64,000 bases of DNA from an uncultured bacterium. Its GTDB lineage: Bacteria > Cyanobacteriota > Vampirovibrionia > Gastranaerophilales > Gastranaerophilaceae. The notes under the pieces are model-generated. The model had not been told where the DNA came from. It saw only the letters and a program-made list of their open reading frames with translations, and did no database searches. The stretch lies in contig CASEYP010000029.1 in assembly GCA_949292185.1 (NCBI GenBank), positions 159,435-223,434 of the forward strand. Direction: 5' to 3'. This document shows positions 1 to 7,961 of this stretch, piece by piece. How positions within the stretch are numbered: position 1 is the stretch's first letter; each line of letters begins with the position of its first letter. The translations under genes and the position numbers were made by a program.

Positions 1-731
1 CCAAGCCTCCATCCTGTCATAGCATAAGCTTTTGAAAATCCGTTTATCAAAATTGTTCTCTCTTTCATTTCAGGAAGTGAAACAATTGAAACATGCTTAC
101 CTTTATAAGTTAATGCTGAATAAATTTCATCAGACATAACCAAAATATCTTTTTCAATAATAACTTTTGCAATAGCTTCTAAATCTTCACGCTCCATAAT
201 TGCACCTGTTGGATTATTAGGATACGGCAAGACTAAGACTTTAGTTTTATCAGTAATTGCATTACTTAACTCCTCAGCCGTTAATCTAAATTCATTTTCA
301 GCTTTTAAATTTACAATAACAGGAACTGCATCAGCTAAAATTGCACACGGTTCATACGAAACATAAGATGGTTGCGGAATTATAACTTCATCTCCAGGAT
401 TTATTACAGCTCGCAATCCAATATCAATAGCTTCAGAGCCACCTACAGTCACCAAAATTTCATTATCAGGATTGTAAACTACTCCTTGGTCTTTTTTTAT
501 ATAATTTGAAATTTCGCATCTCAAATCTTTTAGACCAGCATTTGAAGTATAAAAAGTTTTTCCGCGTTCAAAAGCATATATTCCTTCATCTCTTATATGC
601 CAAGGAGTATCAAAATCAGGTTCTCCAACACCAAGCGAAATAGCATCTTTCATCTCACTTACAATATCAAAGAACTTTCTTATACCTGAAGGTTTTATTT
701 GCAACGCTTTTTGAGATAAAAAGTTTCTCAT
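1..731 (-). CDS. Class I/II PLP-dependent aminotransferase, C-terminal part missing at window edge
   Basis: This is the N-terminal 243 residues of an aspartate/alanine-type aminotransferase. It would move an amino group between an amino acid and a 2-oxo acid in the cytoplasm. The text shows the family landmarks in order: the SLGVGEPDFDTP stretch, VTVGGSEAIDIGLRAV, the PNNPTG motif, the cofactor Asp in VMSDEIYSAL, and the PLP-lysine motif GFSKAYAMTGWRLG right at the window edge. The reading frame is intact and simply leaves the window. Its start ATG overlaps the stop of the upstream Lrp-type regulator (ATGA), so the two are co-transcribed and probably translationally coupled. In Bacillus subtilis the AlaR-AlaT pair has this layout, so alanine or a related amino acid is a reasonable substrate guess, but the specificity cannot be read from the fragment. 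Confidence 0.93.
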   Translation of the reverse strand, partial: MRNFLSQKALQIKPSGIRKFFDIVSEMKDAISLGVGEPDFDTPWHIRDEGIYAFERGKTFYTSNAGLKDLRCEISNYIKKDQGVVYNPDNEILVTVGGSEAIDIGLRAVINPGDEVIIPQPSYVSYEPCAILADAVPVIVNLKAENEFRLTAEELSNAITDKTKVLVLPYPNNPTGAIMEREDLEAIAKVIIEKDILVMSDEIYSALTYKGKHVSIVSLPEMKERTILINGFSKAYAMTGWRL

Positions 732-1210
732 GGAGTAATTACCTCTCTCTCATCTTTAACTTCTCTATTCAAAATCGTACCGTGATCTTTATATTTTTTA
801 AGTATAAAATGAGTAGCTGTACTTAAAACACTATCAAGCGTTGACAATTTATCAGAAACAAAATTTGCAATTTCTTTTAAAGTTTTTTCTTCCAAAATTA
901 CCAACAAATCATAACCACCTGAAATCAAATACACAGCCTTAACTTCAGGATAATTATAAATTCTTTCTGCAATATTATCAAATCCTCGGCCTCTTTGCGG
1001 TGTAACCTTAACTTCAATTAAAGCTGTAACTTTTTCAATAGAAGTTTTTTCCCAATTTATTAGAGTATGGTAACCACAAATTATACCTTCTTTTTCTAAT
1101 CTTGAAATTTCATCTAAAACCGCTTCTTCTGTTACACCCAACAAGACAGCAAGTTCACTAAAATCAATTCTACTGTTTTTTTCTATTATAGATAACAGTT
1201 CCTCTTTCAT
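728..1210 (-). CDS. Lrp/AsnC-family transcriptional regulator
   Basis: A 160-residue regulator of normal family length. Residues 1-60 form a winged helix-turn-helix (SELAVLLGVTEEAVLDEISRLEKEGII), and residues 70-145 are a RAM-type ligand-binding domain with the typical VKAVYLISGGYDLLVILE strand-turn-strand. It probably senses an amino acid and controls the downstream aminotransferase, with which it shares a 4-base overlap. A ribosome site (GGAGG) lies just before the ATG. Little else can be said about the ligand. AlaR of Bacillus subtilis is the closest parallel in layout, from general knowledge rather than from a search. Confidence 0.92.
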   Translation of the reverse strand: MKEELLSIIEKNSRIDFSELAVLLGVTEEAVLDEISRLEKEGIICGYHTLINWEKTSIEKVTALIEVKVTPQRGRGFDNIAERIYNYPEVKAVYLISGGYDLLVILEEKTLKEIANFVSDKLSTLDSVLSTATHFILKKYKDHGTILNREVKDEREVITP

Positions 1211-1235
1211 AAAACCTCCGCTCCTTCTTTCAAAT

Positions 1236-1241
1236 ATTATA
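1236..1241 (-). promoter_or_regulatory. Probable -10 box of the Lrp-aminotransferase operon
   Basis: On the minus strand this reads TATAAT, about 25 bases upstream of the regulator start, which suits a short leader carrying the GGAGG ribosome site. A TTGTCA sits only 7 bases upstream, too close to be its -35, so the box may work as a stand-alone strong -10. Confidence 0.5.
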
Positions 1242-1352
1242 TCAAAAATGACAAATATTAGATACTAACAATTTTCAAATAGCATTTTATTTATTAAAAT
1301 ATATTTCACATTAAACTTAGAAAATAGCAAAAAAAATTTATCAATTTGTTTT

Positions 1353-1358
1353 TATAAT
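1353..1358 (+). promoter_or_regulatory. Probable -10 box of the kinase-like gene
   Basis: A perfect TATAAT lies 28 bases before the ATG at 1387. No clear -35 was found at the expected distance. A live promoter in front of the frameshifted gene would argue that the break is recent. Confidence 0.45.
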
Positions 1359-1386
1359 ATATAAAGATTTAGTATGGGGAAATGAA

Positions 1387-2852
1387 ATGTATATTAATAG
1401 TATCAATTTTGGCAGCAATAAAACAAATACAGTTAACTACACTCAAAAAACAAACCTAACTCCAACTGCAAAAAACAACTTCTTGAGCCTAAAAAAGAAG
1501 AAACTAGCAATTCCAAATACATCATTGGAGCTACATTACTATTAAGTATTGCAGGACTTTTTATAGCAGGAGTCAGAGGCAAACTTGGTAAAAACATACA
1601 AAAATTATTAAAAGGTGGAGATATTTCTCAAAATATAACCCCAAAAGCCAATAAACTGAATGATGACGCTGATAATATAATTGAACAATTAAATAAACAG
1701 TTCGAAGCTGAAGAACTTCAAAAAGAATTGCAACTAAAAAATAAAATAAAAGAAAGTAATGCACGAAACCAAAAATGGGTAGAAGAACAACACAAGCTAA
1801 AAGAACAAGAATATTCAGATTGGTGGAATAAAGCACTTGATGAACAAGAAGCAAAAGCTGCAAAAGAAGCTCAAGCAGTGAAAGATGCGCAAGCTGCAAA
1901 AGCAGCTCAAGAAGCAAAAATTGCAGCAGAAAAAGCCGCAAATGAATTTCAAATAGATTTAAATGCTCCTGTTACAATTAACCATGATCTTTTCTCCGGA
2001 AATTATCCAAACCCAACATACTTAGCAAAAACAATAAAACAAGAACCGGAAACCGCAAAAGTTCTAAAAGAACTGGAAAATACAACATTTGATACAAAAG
2101 ATTTAAAACTTATAAAAGATCACTATGATAAAAATAATCCTTATGATCTTTGGTTACGCTATGCAATAGTTGCAAATAACACAGCCAAACAAAAAGGAAC
2201 AGGCGCTATAATAAACGAAATACCTAACATGTTTAAAGGCATTGAGCAAAAAGAACTTCTACAAAAGCTTGATAATTTACCGACATTGCTTGAAAGTAAA
2301 AAAATTAACAAATTTAAAATCGGAAATAATCAATACACCGCAGAACTAATCGGTGGAGGCTGCATCAGTGATGTTTACAAAATCACCAAAGATGCTACAG
2401 GTGAACAAGTATGCATGAAATTTGCAAGACAACCTTATTTAACAGGTAGAGGACAAGGAATATTTGATGAAGTCGCAATTACCCAAGAAGCCCTAAAAGC
2501 CGGAGTTGTTGACGTTCCAAAACTATACATGGCAAACCCTCTTGGAAGATATGCAACACTAGATAGCGGATGTATAACAAATAACGGATCTTGGCAAATG
2601 ACTGAATTAATAAAGCCTGACAGAAAAGTTCCGGAAAATGGTTTAAAATTACTTGATTGGCTAAAATCTAAAGGCTTATTCCACGGTGATTATAACCAAG
2701 GTGCTACTGTTGGAAATACATTTGTTGATCTTGGCGGAATTATTGATGCAGATTCAACTTTTACTAAATTTAGCGATTTAGATGCTTTACTAAAAGCTTA
2801 CCAAAATGGTGAAACAACAACAGATATAATTAAAAATTATTGCCAAGTTTAA
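1387..2852 (+). pseudogene. Membrane-anchored phosphotransferase (APH/kinase-like) gene, frameshifted in an A-run
   Basis: The reading frame opens at 1387 (MYINSINFGSNK) and is broken after about 30 residues. From about 1470 the protein continues in another frame (KKQLLEPKKEETSNSKYIIG), through a membrane segment (ATLLLSIAGLFIAG), an Ala/Lys/Glu-rich coiled coil (about 1690-1950) and a C-terminal domain to 2852. Adding one A to the six-A run at 1470-1475 restores one frame of about 489 codons. The C-terminal domain looks like an aminoglycoside-phosphotransferase/protein-kinase fold: glycine loop LIGGGCISDVYK, lysine in VCMKFA, catalytic HGDYNQ, GN, and the metal aspartate in GGIIDADS. The N-terminal part resembles the protein at 20215. 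The break could be real decay, an assembly error or slippage. The substrate is unknown. Confidence 0.75.
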
Positions 2853-2927
2853 AAATAAAAATTTTTTATAAAATTTGCCTTTTCCAAAAAATTATTATAC
2901 ATTAATTGGTAAAGGAAATATAAAATA

Positions 2928-3821
2928 GTGAACACTAAAACAAAAGGAATTCTAAATGGAGCAATCGCTTCAGCTAGCTACGGTATGAACCCCTTATTTG
3001 CACTTCCGCTTTTTTCTGCTGGAATTGGTGTTAATTCAGTTTTATTTTATCGATATGCTATAGCTGTTATAATTTACGGTCTATGGATTAAGCTTGTCAA
3101 AAAAATATCACTAAAAATTTCAATAAAAGAACTAATTCCACTATTTTTTTTAGCAATATTTTTTTCATTTTCATCACTAACACTTTTTGATGCCTTTAAA
3201 TACATAGAAGCAGGAATTGCTTGCACAATTCTATTTATATATCCAATTTTAGTTGCAATAATTATGGCGTTATTTTTCAAAGAAAAAATAACCAAAACCG
3301 TAATTAGTGCAATATTTTTAACATCAATCGGAATTGTTGCCCTATATAATGGCAAACCAGGAACAACATTAAATCTTCACGGAATTCTTGTTGTTCTTTT
3401 ATCAGCTTTACTCTATGCTTTATATATCGTAGGTGTTAAAAATATAAAAGTTCTAAATGACATAAATCAAGATAAAATGAGTTTTTATATAATGTTTTTT
3501 GGACTATTCGTTTATATATGCAATTTAAAATTTTGCACTCAGCTGCAAATGCTAAATAGCCCTATATTGTGGCTTTATACAATAGGGCTTTCTATATTCC
3601 CTACAATAATTTCTCTGGAAACAATAAATGTTGCAATAAAACTAATCGGCTCAACCTCTACAGCAATACTTGGAGCCTTAGAGCCTTTAACCGCAATATT
3701 TTTCGGAGTTGTAATATTCCATCAGCACCTGACGTTAAGAATTTCATTAGGAATAACCCTGATTTTACTTGGAGTGCTTTTAATTATTACTAAAAATACC
3801 AGGCTAAAAAAAGAATTATAA
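2928..3821 (+). CDS. EamA/DMT-family transporter
   Basis: A 297-residue integral membrane protein with about ten hydrophobic helices in two repeated halves of five, the layout of the EamA (drug/metabolite transporter) family. The first half begins GILNGAIASASYGMNPLF, and the second half carries the typical LEPLTAIFFGVVIFHQHLT segment near residues 245-265. It would export or import a small metabolite across the inner membrane; the substrate cannot be told. Translation starts at a GTG, because a stop lies a few codons upstream in frame and no ATG is available, with AAAGGA about 11 bases before it. It stands alone between the kinase-like gene and a convergent metalloprotease-like gene. Confidence 0.88.
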   Translation: MNTKTKGILNGAIASASYGMNPLFALPLFSAGIGVNSVLFYRYAIAVIIYGLWIKLVKKISLKISIKELIPLFFLAIFFSFSSLTLFDAFKYIEAGIACTILFIYPILVAIIMALFFKEKITKTVISAIFLTSIGIVALYNGKPGTTLNLHGILVVLLSALLYALYIVGVKNIKVLNDINQDKMSFYIMFFGLFVYICNLKFCTQLQMLNSPILWLYTIGLSIFPTIISLETINVAIKLIGSTSTAILGALEPLTAIFFGVVIFHQHLTLRISLGITLILLGVLLIITKNTRLKKEL

Positions 3822-3844
3822 ATTTAGATTTTATATAAAAAAAA

Positions 3845-4570
3845 CTATACTTTAAAGGTTTTCAGAAACCTTTTTGCAGCTTTGTTTGCACTGGTTTCCA
3901 AAAAATTAAATTTGTAATTGACAATAAATTCTTTTGCAAAAAGAAATATCTTTTTAAGCTTGCAGATATCATTTCTGTTCCAGAGGGTTATTAAGTCTGG
4001 ATATTTGTTAAATGCATCAATATATTTTTGTGCGCGTATGCCATCAGGAGAATCTTTATCTATTTTTCCGAGGACATGCTCAACTTTTTTGTAATAATCA
4101 GTATTAACTTCTTTTAAATTGACAGCTTCATCACCCTGAGACTTTGCAACTTTAGAAAACATTAGCTTCATAAAATTCTCCAGCCCGAGCAACCTCTCCA
4201 TATCATGAAATTGTTTTACGTGTTCAAGCTCGTGCCTTATTATAAAAGCAATATCATATTTTTCAAGGCCCTTTATAAAATAGTCATCAAAATAAATCTT
4301 ACCGCTCACAACGTCAAACCCTCCTGCTGCACTTACACCAAGAGTCTCAAACTTTAATTCCGGTCTGATTTGCTCGTTTAAATCAATCTTTTTACAAATA
4401 TCATTATACACACTCTTAAAACGAGATTTAAATTTTAAACTTTCTATATCCTCAACTTCTGAGAATATTTCTTGTGGAAGTGAAACCGTAGCATGTTTTT
4501 CTATTTTTCGGGGTGAAACGGCTTTAATATTTCTATCTGCTCTCTGAAACCTGTCATCTATATACGGCAT
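3845..4570 (-). CDS. HExxH zinc-metalloprotease-like protein
   Basis: A 241-residue protein of unknown family. The clearest sign is the zinc-protease helix IIRHELEHVKQF near residues 140-151 (HExxH), with a possible third ligand Glu further on (NFLETSANKAAKRF). The rest is rich in charged helices, with no signal peptide or membrane segment. I chose the ATG at 4570 (MPYIDDRFQR) because GGAAGGAT lies about 7 bases before it. The frame stays open upstream, but those residues would overlap a repeat and lack a ribosome site. It is monocistronic and converges with the transporter gene. The function is likely proteolysis of an unknown target, or possibly a host-directed effector; neither is shown. 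Confidence 0.7.
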   Translation of the reverse strand: MPYIDDRFQRADRNIKAVSPRKIEKHATVSLPQEIFSEVEDIESLKFKSRFKSVYNDICKKIDLNEQIRPELKFETLGVSAAGGFDVVSGKIYFDDYFIKGLEKYDIAFIIRHELEHVKQFHDMERLLGLENFMKLMFSKVAKSQGDEAVNLKEVNTDYYKKVEHVLGKIDKDSPDGIRAQKYIDAFNKYPDLITLWNRNDICKLKKIFLFAKEFIVNYKFNFLETSANKAAKRFLKTFKV

Positions 4571-4975
4571 AGTGTTATCCTTCCTATTACTGTGTCCTAA
4601 AATATAGAAAGCCACTAAAATTTTTTTTTTGCTACTTTTGCTATGACTAATGTAAAGAAACACAGAATTTGCCATACTGTTACAGGTATGTAGCTTGGGC
4701 TTTCAGCCCAACAAAGATTAATAGGTTTGTCGGTTGGGCATACTTGCCCAACGATAAAATTGTGCATTAGTTGGACTCGAAAATTTTTTGATTTTGTAAT
4801 TTTATGTCCTAATAAAGCCCGTTTTCGTCCAATTTGATTTTTTATACTCAAGCAACTTCCGACCGTCTGTGATTTAGTTTCGTCGGGCAAGTATGCCCAA
4901 CCGACAATTAAAATACAATTTCCGACCAAATCGGACTTAAAAATATATTGGACTGTTAAATACAAATCTCAACAC
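4571..4975. repeat. Non-coding repeat block with a 26-bp inverted repeat
   Basis: The arms lie at 4729-4754 and 4880-4905 and match at 25 of 26 positions in opposite orientation. Each arm contains its own hairpin (TTGGGCA then TGCCCAA). A third, related hairpin (CTTGGGCTTTCAGCCCAA) is at about 4693-4710, and further CGGAC/GTCCG pieces lie near 4790 and 4920. An open frame through the block exists on the minus strand but reads like translated repeat, not a gene. No transposase is near. This looks like a dispersed intergenic repeat or a MITE-like remnant. Confidence 0.6.
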
Positions 4976-5001
4976 TAAAAAAAGAGCCTGAAGGCTCTTT
5001 T
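4976..5001 (-). terminator. Intrinsic terminator of the CAT tRNA
   Basis: On the minus strand AAAGAGCC, a short loop and GGCTCTTT form a hairpin followed by a run of T, just 3' of the tRNA gene. Confidence 0.85.
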
Positions 5002-5009
5002 TATAAATT

Positions 5010-5081
5010 TGGGCCCGGAGGGATTCGAACCCACGACCAAAGGATTATGAGTCCTCTGCGCTACCGCTGCGCCACAGGCCC
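5010..5081 (-). tRNA. tRNA with CAT anticodon (Met or lysidine-modified Ile)
   Basis: A 72-base cloverleaf. The acceptor is GGGCCTG paired with CGGGCCC, the D arm is GCGC-AGCGGTA-GCGC, and the anticodon stem GAGGA/TCCTT carries loop CTCATAA (anticodon CAT). The T arm is GTGGG-TTCGAAT-CCCTC with one mismatch, and the discriminator is A. CCA is not encoded. The first pair is G-C, so it is not the initiator. Sequence alone does not separate elongator Met from Ile2. The upstream flank carries tandem copies of its first dozen bases. Confidence 0.92.
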
Positions 5082-5426
5082 GTGACGACTTTTTATATTT
5101 AGTTTTCAATATGTCTTGGGCTTGCGGTAGCTGCGCTACCTTTCCTCTCCTCGAACGTGACATTTAGTCACCTTCTCGTCGGCAGAGTGCCACAGGCCCG
5201 TGACGACTTTTTGTTATTTAGTTTTCAATGTGTCTTGGGCTTGCGGTAGCTGCGCTACCTTTCCTCTCCTCGAACGTGACATTTAGTCACCTTCTCGTCG
5301 GCAGAGTGCCACAGGCCCGTGACGACTTTTTATATTTAGTTTTCAATATGTCTTTGGGCTTGCGGTAGCTGCGCTACCTTTCCTCTCCTTGAACGTGACA
5401 TACTGTCATCCTCTCGCCTACAGAGT
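5071..5426. repeat. Tandem repeat, three units of about 118 bp, containing the tRNA 5' end
   Basis: Units run 5071-5188, 5189-5307 and 5308 to about 5426. The first two are almost identical and the third decays at its far end. Each unit begins with the complement of the tRNA 5' end (GCCACAGGCCCG) and holds three small hairpins: GGTAGC-tgc-GCTACC, GTGAC-attta-GTCAC and GGCA-gag-TGCC. Read in the tRNA direction, each unit also carries GGTAGCGCAG, as in the tRNA D arm. The repeat is richer in GC than its surroundings. No coding capacity is evident. Confidence 0.85.
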
Positions 5427-5503
5427 TTCAAAACCTGCAAAGACTTCCTACCTCTCAAGGTACTTATTTAATTTAACATTAAAATATTCAAAAATCAAGT
5501 AAA

Positions 5504-6499
5504 CTAAACAGTAATATTTTCTTTATTTTCAATCTTTTTAAGAAGTTTTGGATGATTATTTGATGGGATAACAACACAATCAGTAAGGTCAGACCCCATT
5601 TTTACTTCTGAATTATCTAATAATATGCAATTATCCAATTTTATATATTCGCCTAATTTACAGTTATTACCAATTACTGAATTACCAATAAATCTAACCG
5701 TTGATGGAATTTTTGAATCTCCGGCCAAATAATTTCCTAAATTAGTTTCAATAATTTTGTCATGCTCAATTTTGCATAACCCATTAAAAACATCTTGTAT
5801 TGACTGTTTATATTGACCTATTGTTCCAATGTCATTCCAATATTCATCAACTATAAACGTATTAATTGCGTTTTCTTCTAACAATTTTGGAAATACATTT
5901 TTTGCAAAATCATAAAAAGTATTTTCTGGGATATAATCAAAAATTTTATAATTGAAAATATAAATACCTGTATTTATCAAATTACTTTTTGCTTCTTCAA
6001 CAGAAGGTTTTTCTTGAAATTCTTTGATAAATCCATCGTCACCTGTAACCACAACACCAAAATGTGAAACAAATTCATGAGGAATTTCTTTTACACCAAT
6101 AGTTGCAATAGCACCAGATGCTTTATGAATTTCGATACCTTTTTTGATATCTGCAGTAGTCAAAATATCACCTGACATTACGATAAAATCTTCACCTTCA
6201 TCAAAAAAGAACTGGCATTTTTTAACACCACCTGCTGTTCCTGAAAGTTCAGTTTCTTTAATATAATTAAAATTCACACCCAACTTATTATTTTTATATC
6301 TATCAATAATCTGATTAGCTAAATAATAAGTATTAGAAATAACATCTTCAACGCCGATATTATGAAGTTGAGATAAAATTATATCCATAATAGGTCTATT
6401 CATAACTGGAATTAAAGGTTTTGGAATCATTAATGTTATAGGTTCCAAACGAGACCCCATGCCTGCAGCCATTACCATTGCTTTTAAATTTTTTTTCAT
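5504..6499 (-). CDS. Sugar-phosphate nucleotidyltransferase (mannose-1-phosphate guanylyltransferase/GlmU-like)
   Basis: A 331-residue enzyme that would activate a sugar-1-phosphate with an NTP to give an NDP-sugar for surface glycans. The N-terminus carries the signature MVMAAGMGSRLEPIT, followed by IPKPLIPVMNRPIMD with the conserved KP. The middle holds VMSGDIL (metal Asp) and VKEIPHEFVSHFGVV. The last 70 residues show the short hexapeptide repeats of a left-handed beta-helix (VIGNNCKLGEYIKLDN). I start it at the ATG at 6499, where AAGGGA lies 9 bases upstream; an earlier start would overlap the previous gene. It follows a pilin-like gene on the same strand. The exact sugar cannot be told from sequence. 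Confidence 0.88.
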   Translation of the reverse strand: MKKNLKAMVMAAGMGSRLEPITLMIPKPLIPVMNRPIMDIILSQLHNIGVEDVISNTYYLANQIIDRYKNNKLGVNFNYIKETELSGTAGGVKKCQFFFDEGEDFIVMSGDILTTADIKKGIEIHKASGAIATIGVKEIPHEFVSHFGVVVTGDDGFIKEFQEKPSVEEAKSNLINTGIYIFNYKIFDYIPENTFYDFAKNVFPKLLEENAINTFIVDEYWNDIGTIGQYKQSIQDVFNGLCKIEHDKIIETNLGNYLAGDSKIPSTVRFIGNSVIGNNCKLGEYIKLDNCILLDNSEVKMGSDLTDCVVIPSNNHPKLLKKIENKENITV

Positions 6500-6528
6500 A
6501 ATAATATATCCCTTTTTACTTGATTGTA

Positions 6529-7293
6529 CTACCAAGGATAGCTTTTGTCTATAGTCCAGTTATTAACTTTTATAGCAGCCAAACATGCAGAACCTACGCC
6601 AAGACCATTTTCAAATGTTTGAGCTTTTTTATTACACCCATCCGGTAAATTTTTACTAACTAATTCTTGATAAGTATGCTCATCATGAGGAATTCCACAC
6701 TTATCAAAACCTCCCCAATGCAAACCATCAGAAATATAATAATTTTTATAAACACTAGCATCACAAATAGTTGGAACATGTTCCCTATCATAAAAGTACA
6801 ATATAAAAACATCTTTGCCAAGCTGATTTGCACCAACTTTACCATCTATATCAACAACGCTGTAAATAAGTCCTTTTTTATTTTGCAAAAAACCTATTAC
6901 AATATTATTTTTTAATTCAAAGCTATATACAGGCTTCCCATAAACTTTTTGATTATTCATATCCGTGTACAAATATTGATTCCAGCAAGCACTTTGGTCA
7001 ATTTTACAAAAGCCTTCCAAATCCAAAAATCTTGCAAAATATTTTTCTACAAAATCTGCCAATGGTAAATCAGTATTATATAATGTTTCCCCTGAACTTA
7101 CCATAGAATACATTCTTGCAGCTTGCATCAGTTCACTTTGCAATATCTTCAATTTAGTAATTGTTTGCTTCTGTTTGTATGCCTGATAAAATGGAAAAGC
7201 CAATATAAAAAACAGAATTAAAAAAACAATACCTACAATCAAAATTGTTTGAAGTTGCGTTATCGCAAAGCGCTTTGAAAATCTAAAAGCCAT
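6529..7293 (-). CDS. Type IV pilin-like/pseudopilin protein
   Basis: A 254-residue protein with one N-terminal hydrophobic helix (QLQTILIVGIVFLILFFILAF, residues 12-33, quoted in part) and a long outer domain with several Cys (residues 97, 104, 178 and later). The leader SKRFAITQLQ lacks the usual GFTLxE cleavage site. The C-terminal CLAAIKVNNWTIDKSYPW resembles the C-termini of minor pilins I associate with this bacterial group. It is probably anchored in the inner membrane or in a pilus-like fibre. It sits between the LipM-like gene and the nucleotidyltransferase, with gaps under 40 bases. The function beyond fold is inferred. Confidence 0.6.
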   Translation of the reverse strand: MAFRFSKRFAITQLQTILIVGIVFLILFFILAFPFYQAYKQKQTITKLKILQSELMQAARMYSMVSSGETLYNTDLPLADFVEKYFARFLDLEGFCKIDQSACWNQYLYTDMNNQKVYGKPVYSFELKNNIVIGFLQNKKGLIYSVVDIDGKVGANQLGKDVFILYFYDREHVPTICDASVYKNYYISDGLHWGGFDKCGIPHDEHTYQELVSKNLPDGCNKKAQTFENGLGVGSACLAAIKVNNWTIDKSYPW

Positions 7294-7310
7294 ATCAAAA
7301 TTCCCAATAT

Positions 7311-7961
7311 TTAACCTTTACTTAGTATCTCAATTATTTCATTTTTTGTCAATTTATTATTTATTTGTTTTATAGAAATAATACTATCCGTATCAATATC
7401 TTCGTGGAAAACTTTCTTTAATAAATCTCTATCATAATCGTACAAAATAGAACCATGTTGTAAGATATAACCATTTTTTCTACATTGTGCAGAACCAATC
7501 AATTTTTTATTTTTATAACATAAATCCGCACCGGTTGAAATTAACATACAATAATCCAATTTAGGATTAATATGTCTTGTACCTCCAAACTCAAGTTCTA
7601 TCCCTAACAACTTAAATTTATCAATAAGAATCTGAGAAATTTCTTTATATGAAGATACAACATGCTCCCCATTTCTTAAATAAGAAACAGGACAAACAAA
7701 ACTATACGTTATTTCATCATCATGTAAAAGAGCTCTGCCACCAGTTAAACGTCTAACAACATCAATATTATTTGATTTCAAAAATTCTTTATCTAAGAAC
7801 CCCTCATCCTGATTTCTGCCTAAAGAAACGCACGGAGGATTCCAACCATACAATCTAAATATTGGCTCTTGTAATTGTTCTGAGATAGCAGATTCTAATA
7901 ACTGCTTATCCACATCCATATTTACTTGACCTGTATTAATACTGTAAGGCAGGATCTGCAT
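7311..7961 (-). CDS. Lipoate-protein ligase/octanoyltransferase, LipM-like
   Basis: A 216-residue enzyme of the biotin/lipoate ligase fold that attaches octanoate or lipoate to a lysine of GcvH or a dehydrogenase E2 subunit. Motifs: LYGWNPPCVSLGRNQ near residue 40, VRRLTGGRALLHDDEITYSF near residue 75, and KKLIGSAQCRKNGYILQHGS with the catalytic-type lysine near residue 155. A cysteine (DYCMLIST) lies where, as I recall the alignment, LipM has its catalytic Cys, so octanoyl transfer seems more likely than ATP-dependent ligation. I chose the start at 7961 because GAGGAA lies 7 bases upstream and the family begins at this point. It overlaps the end of the upstream gene by 26 bases. Confidence 0.85.
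   Translation of the reverse strand: MQILPYSINTGQVNMDVDKQLLESAISEQLQEPIFRLYGWNPPCVSLGRNQDEGFLDKEFLKSNNIDVVRRLTGGRALLHDDEITYSFVCPVSYLRNGEHVVSSYKEISQILIDKFKLLGIELEFGGTRHINPKLDYCMLISTGADLCYKNKKLIGSAQCRKNGYILQHGSILYDYDRDLLKKVFHEDIDTDSIISIKQINNKLTKNEIIEILSKG

Noticed and set aside
1468..1476. Programmed ribosomal frameshift at the A-run
   Set aside because: Six A could allow slippage, but there is no stimulatory stem or internal Shine-Dalgarno that I can see; decay, phase variation or assembly error explain it more simply. Left open.
1573..1941. 122-codon minus-strand frame rich in Leu
   Set aside because: Shadow of the Ala/Lys-rich coiled coil of the kinase-like gene on the other strand.
4615..4965. 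116-codon minus-strand frame
   Set aside because: It lies across the inverted repeat block, overlaps the promoter side of the metalloprotease gene and reads like translated repeat; no ribosome site.
4975..5163. 62-codon minus-strand frame over the CAT tRNA
   Set aside because: It runs through the tRNA gene and its tandem repeats and is not a protein gene.
5071..5426. Tandem repeat as CRISPR array
   Set aside because: Units are about 118 bp with no spacer variation and no cas genes; it is a plain tandem repeat.
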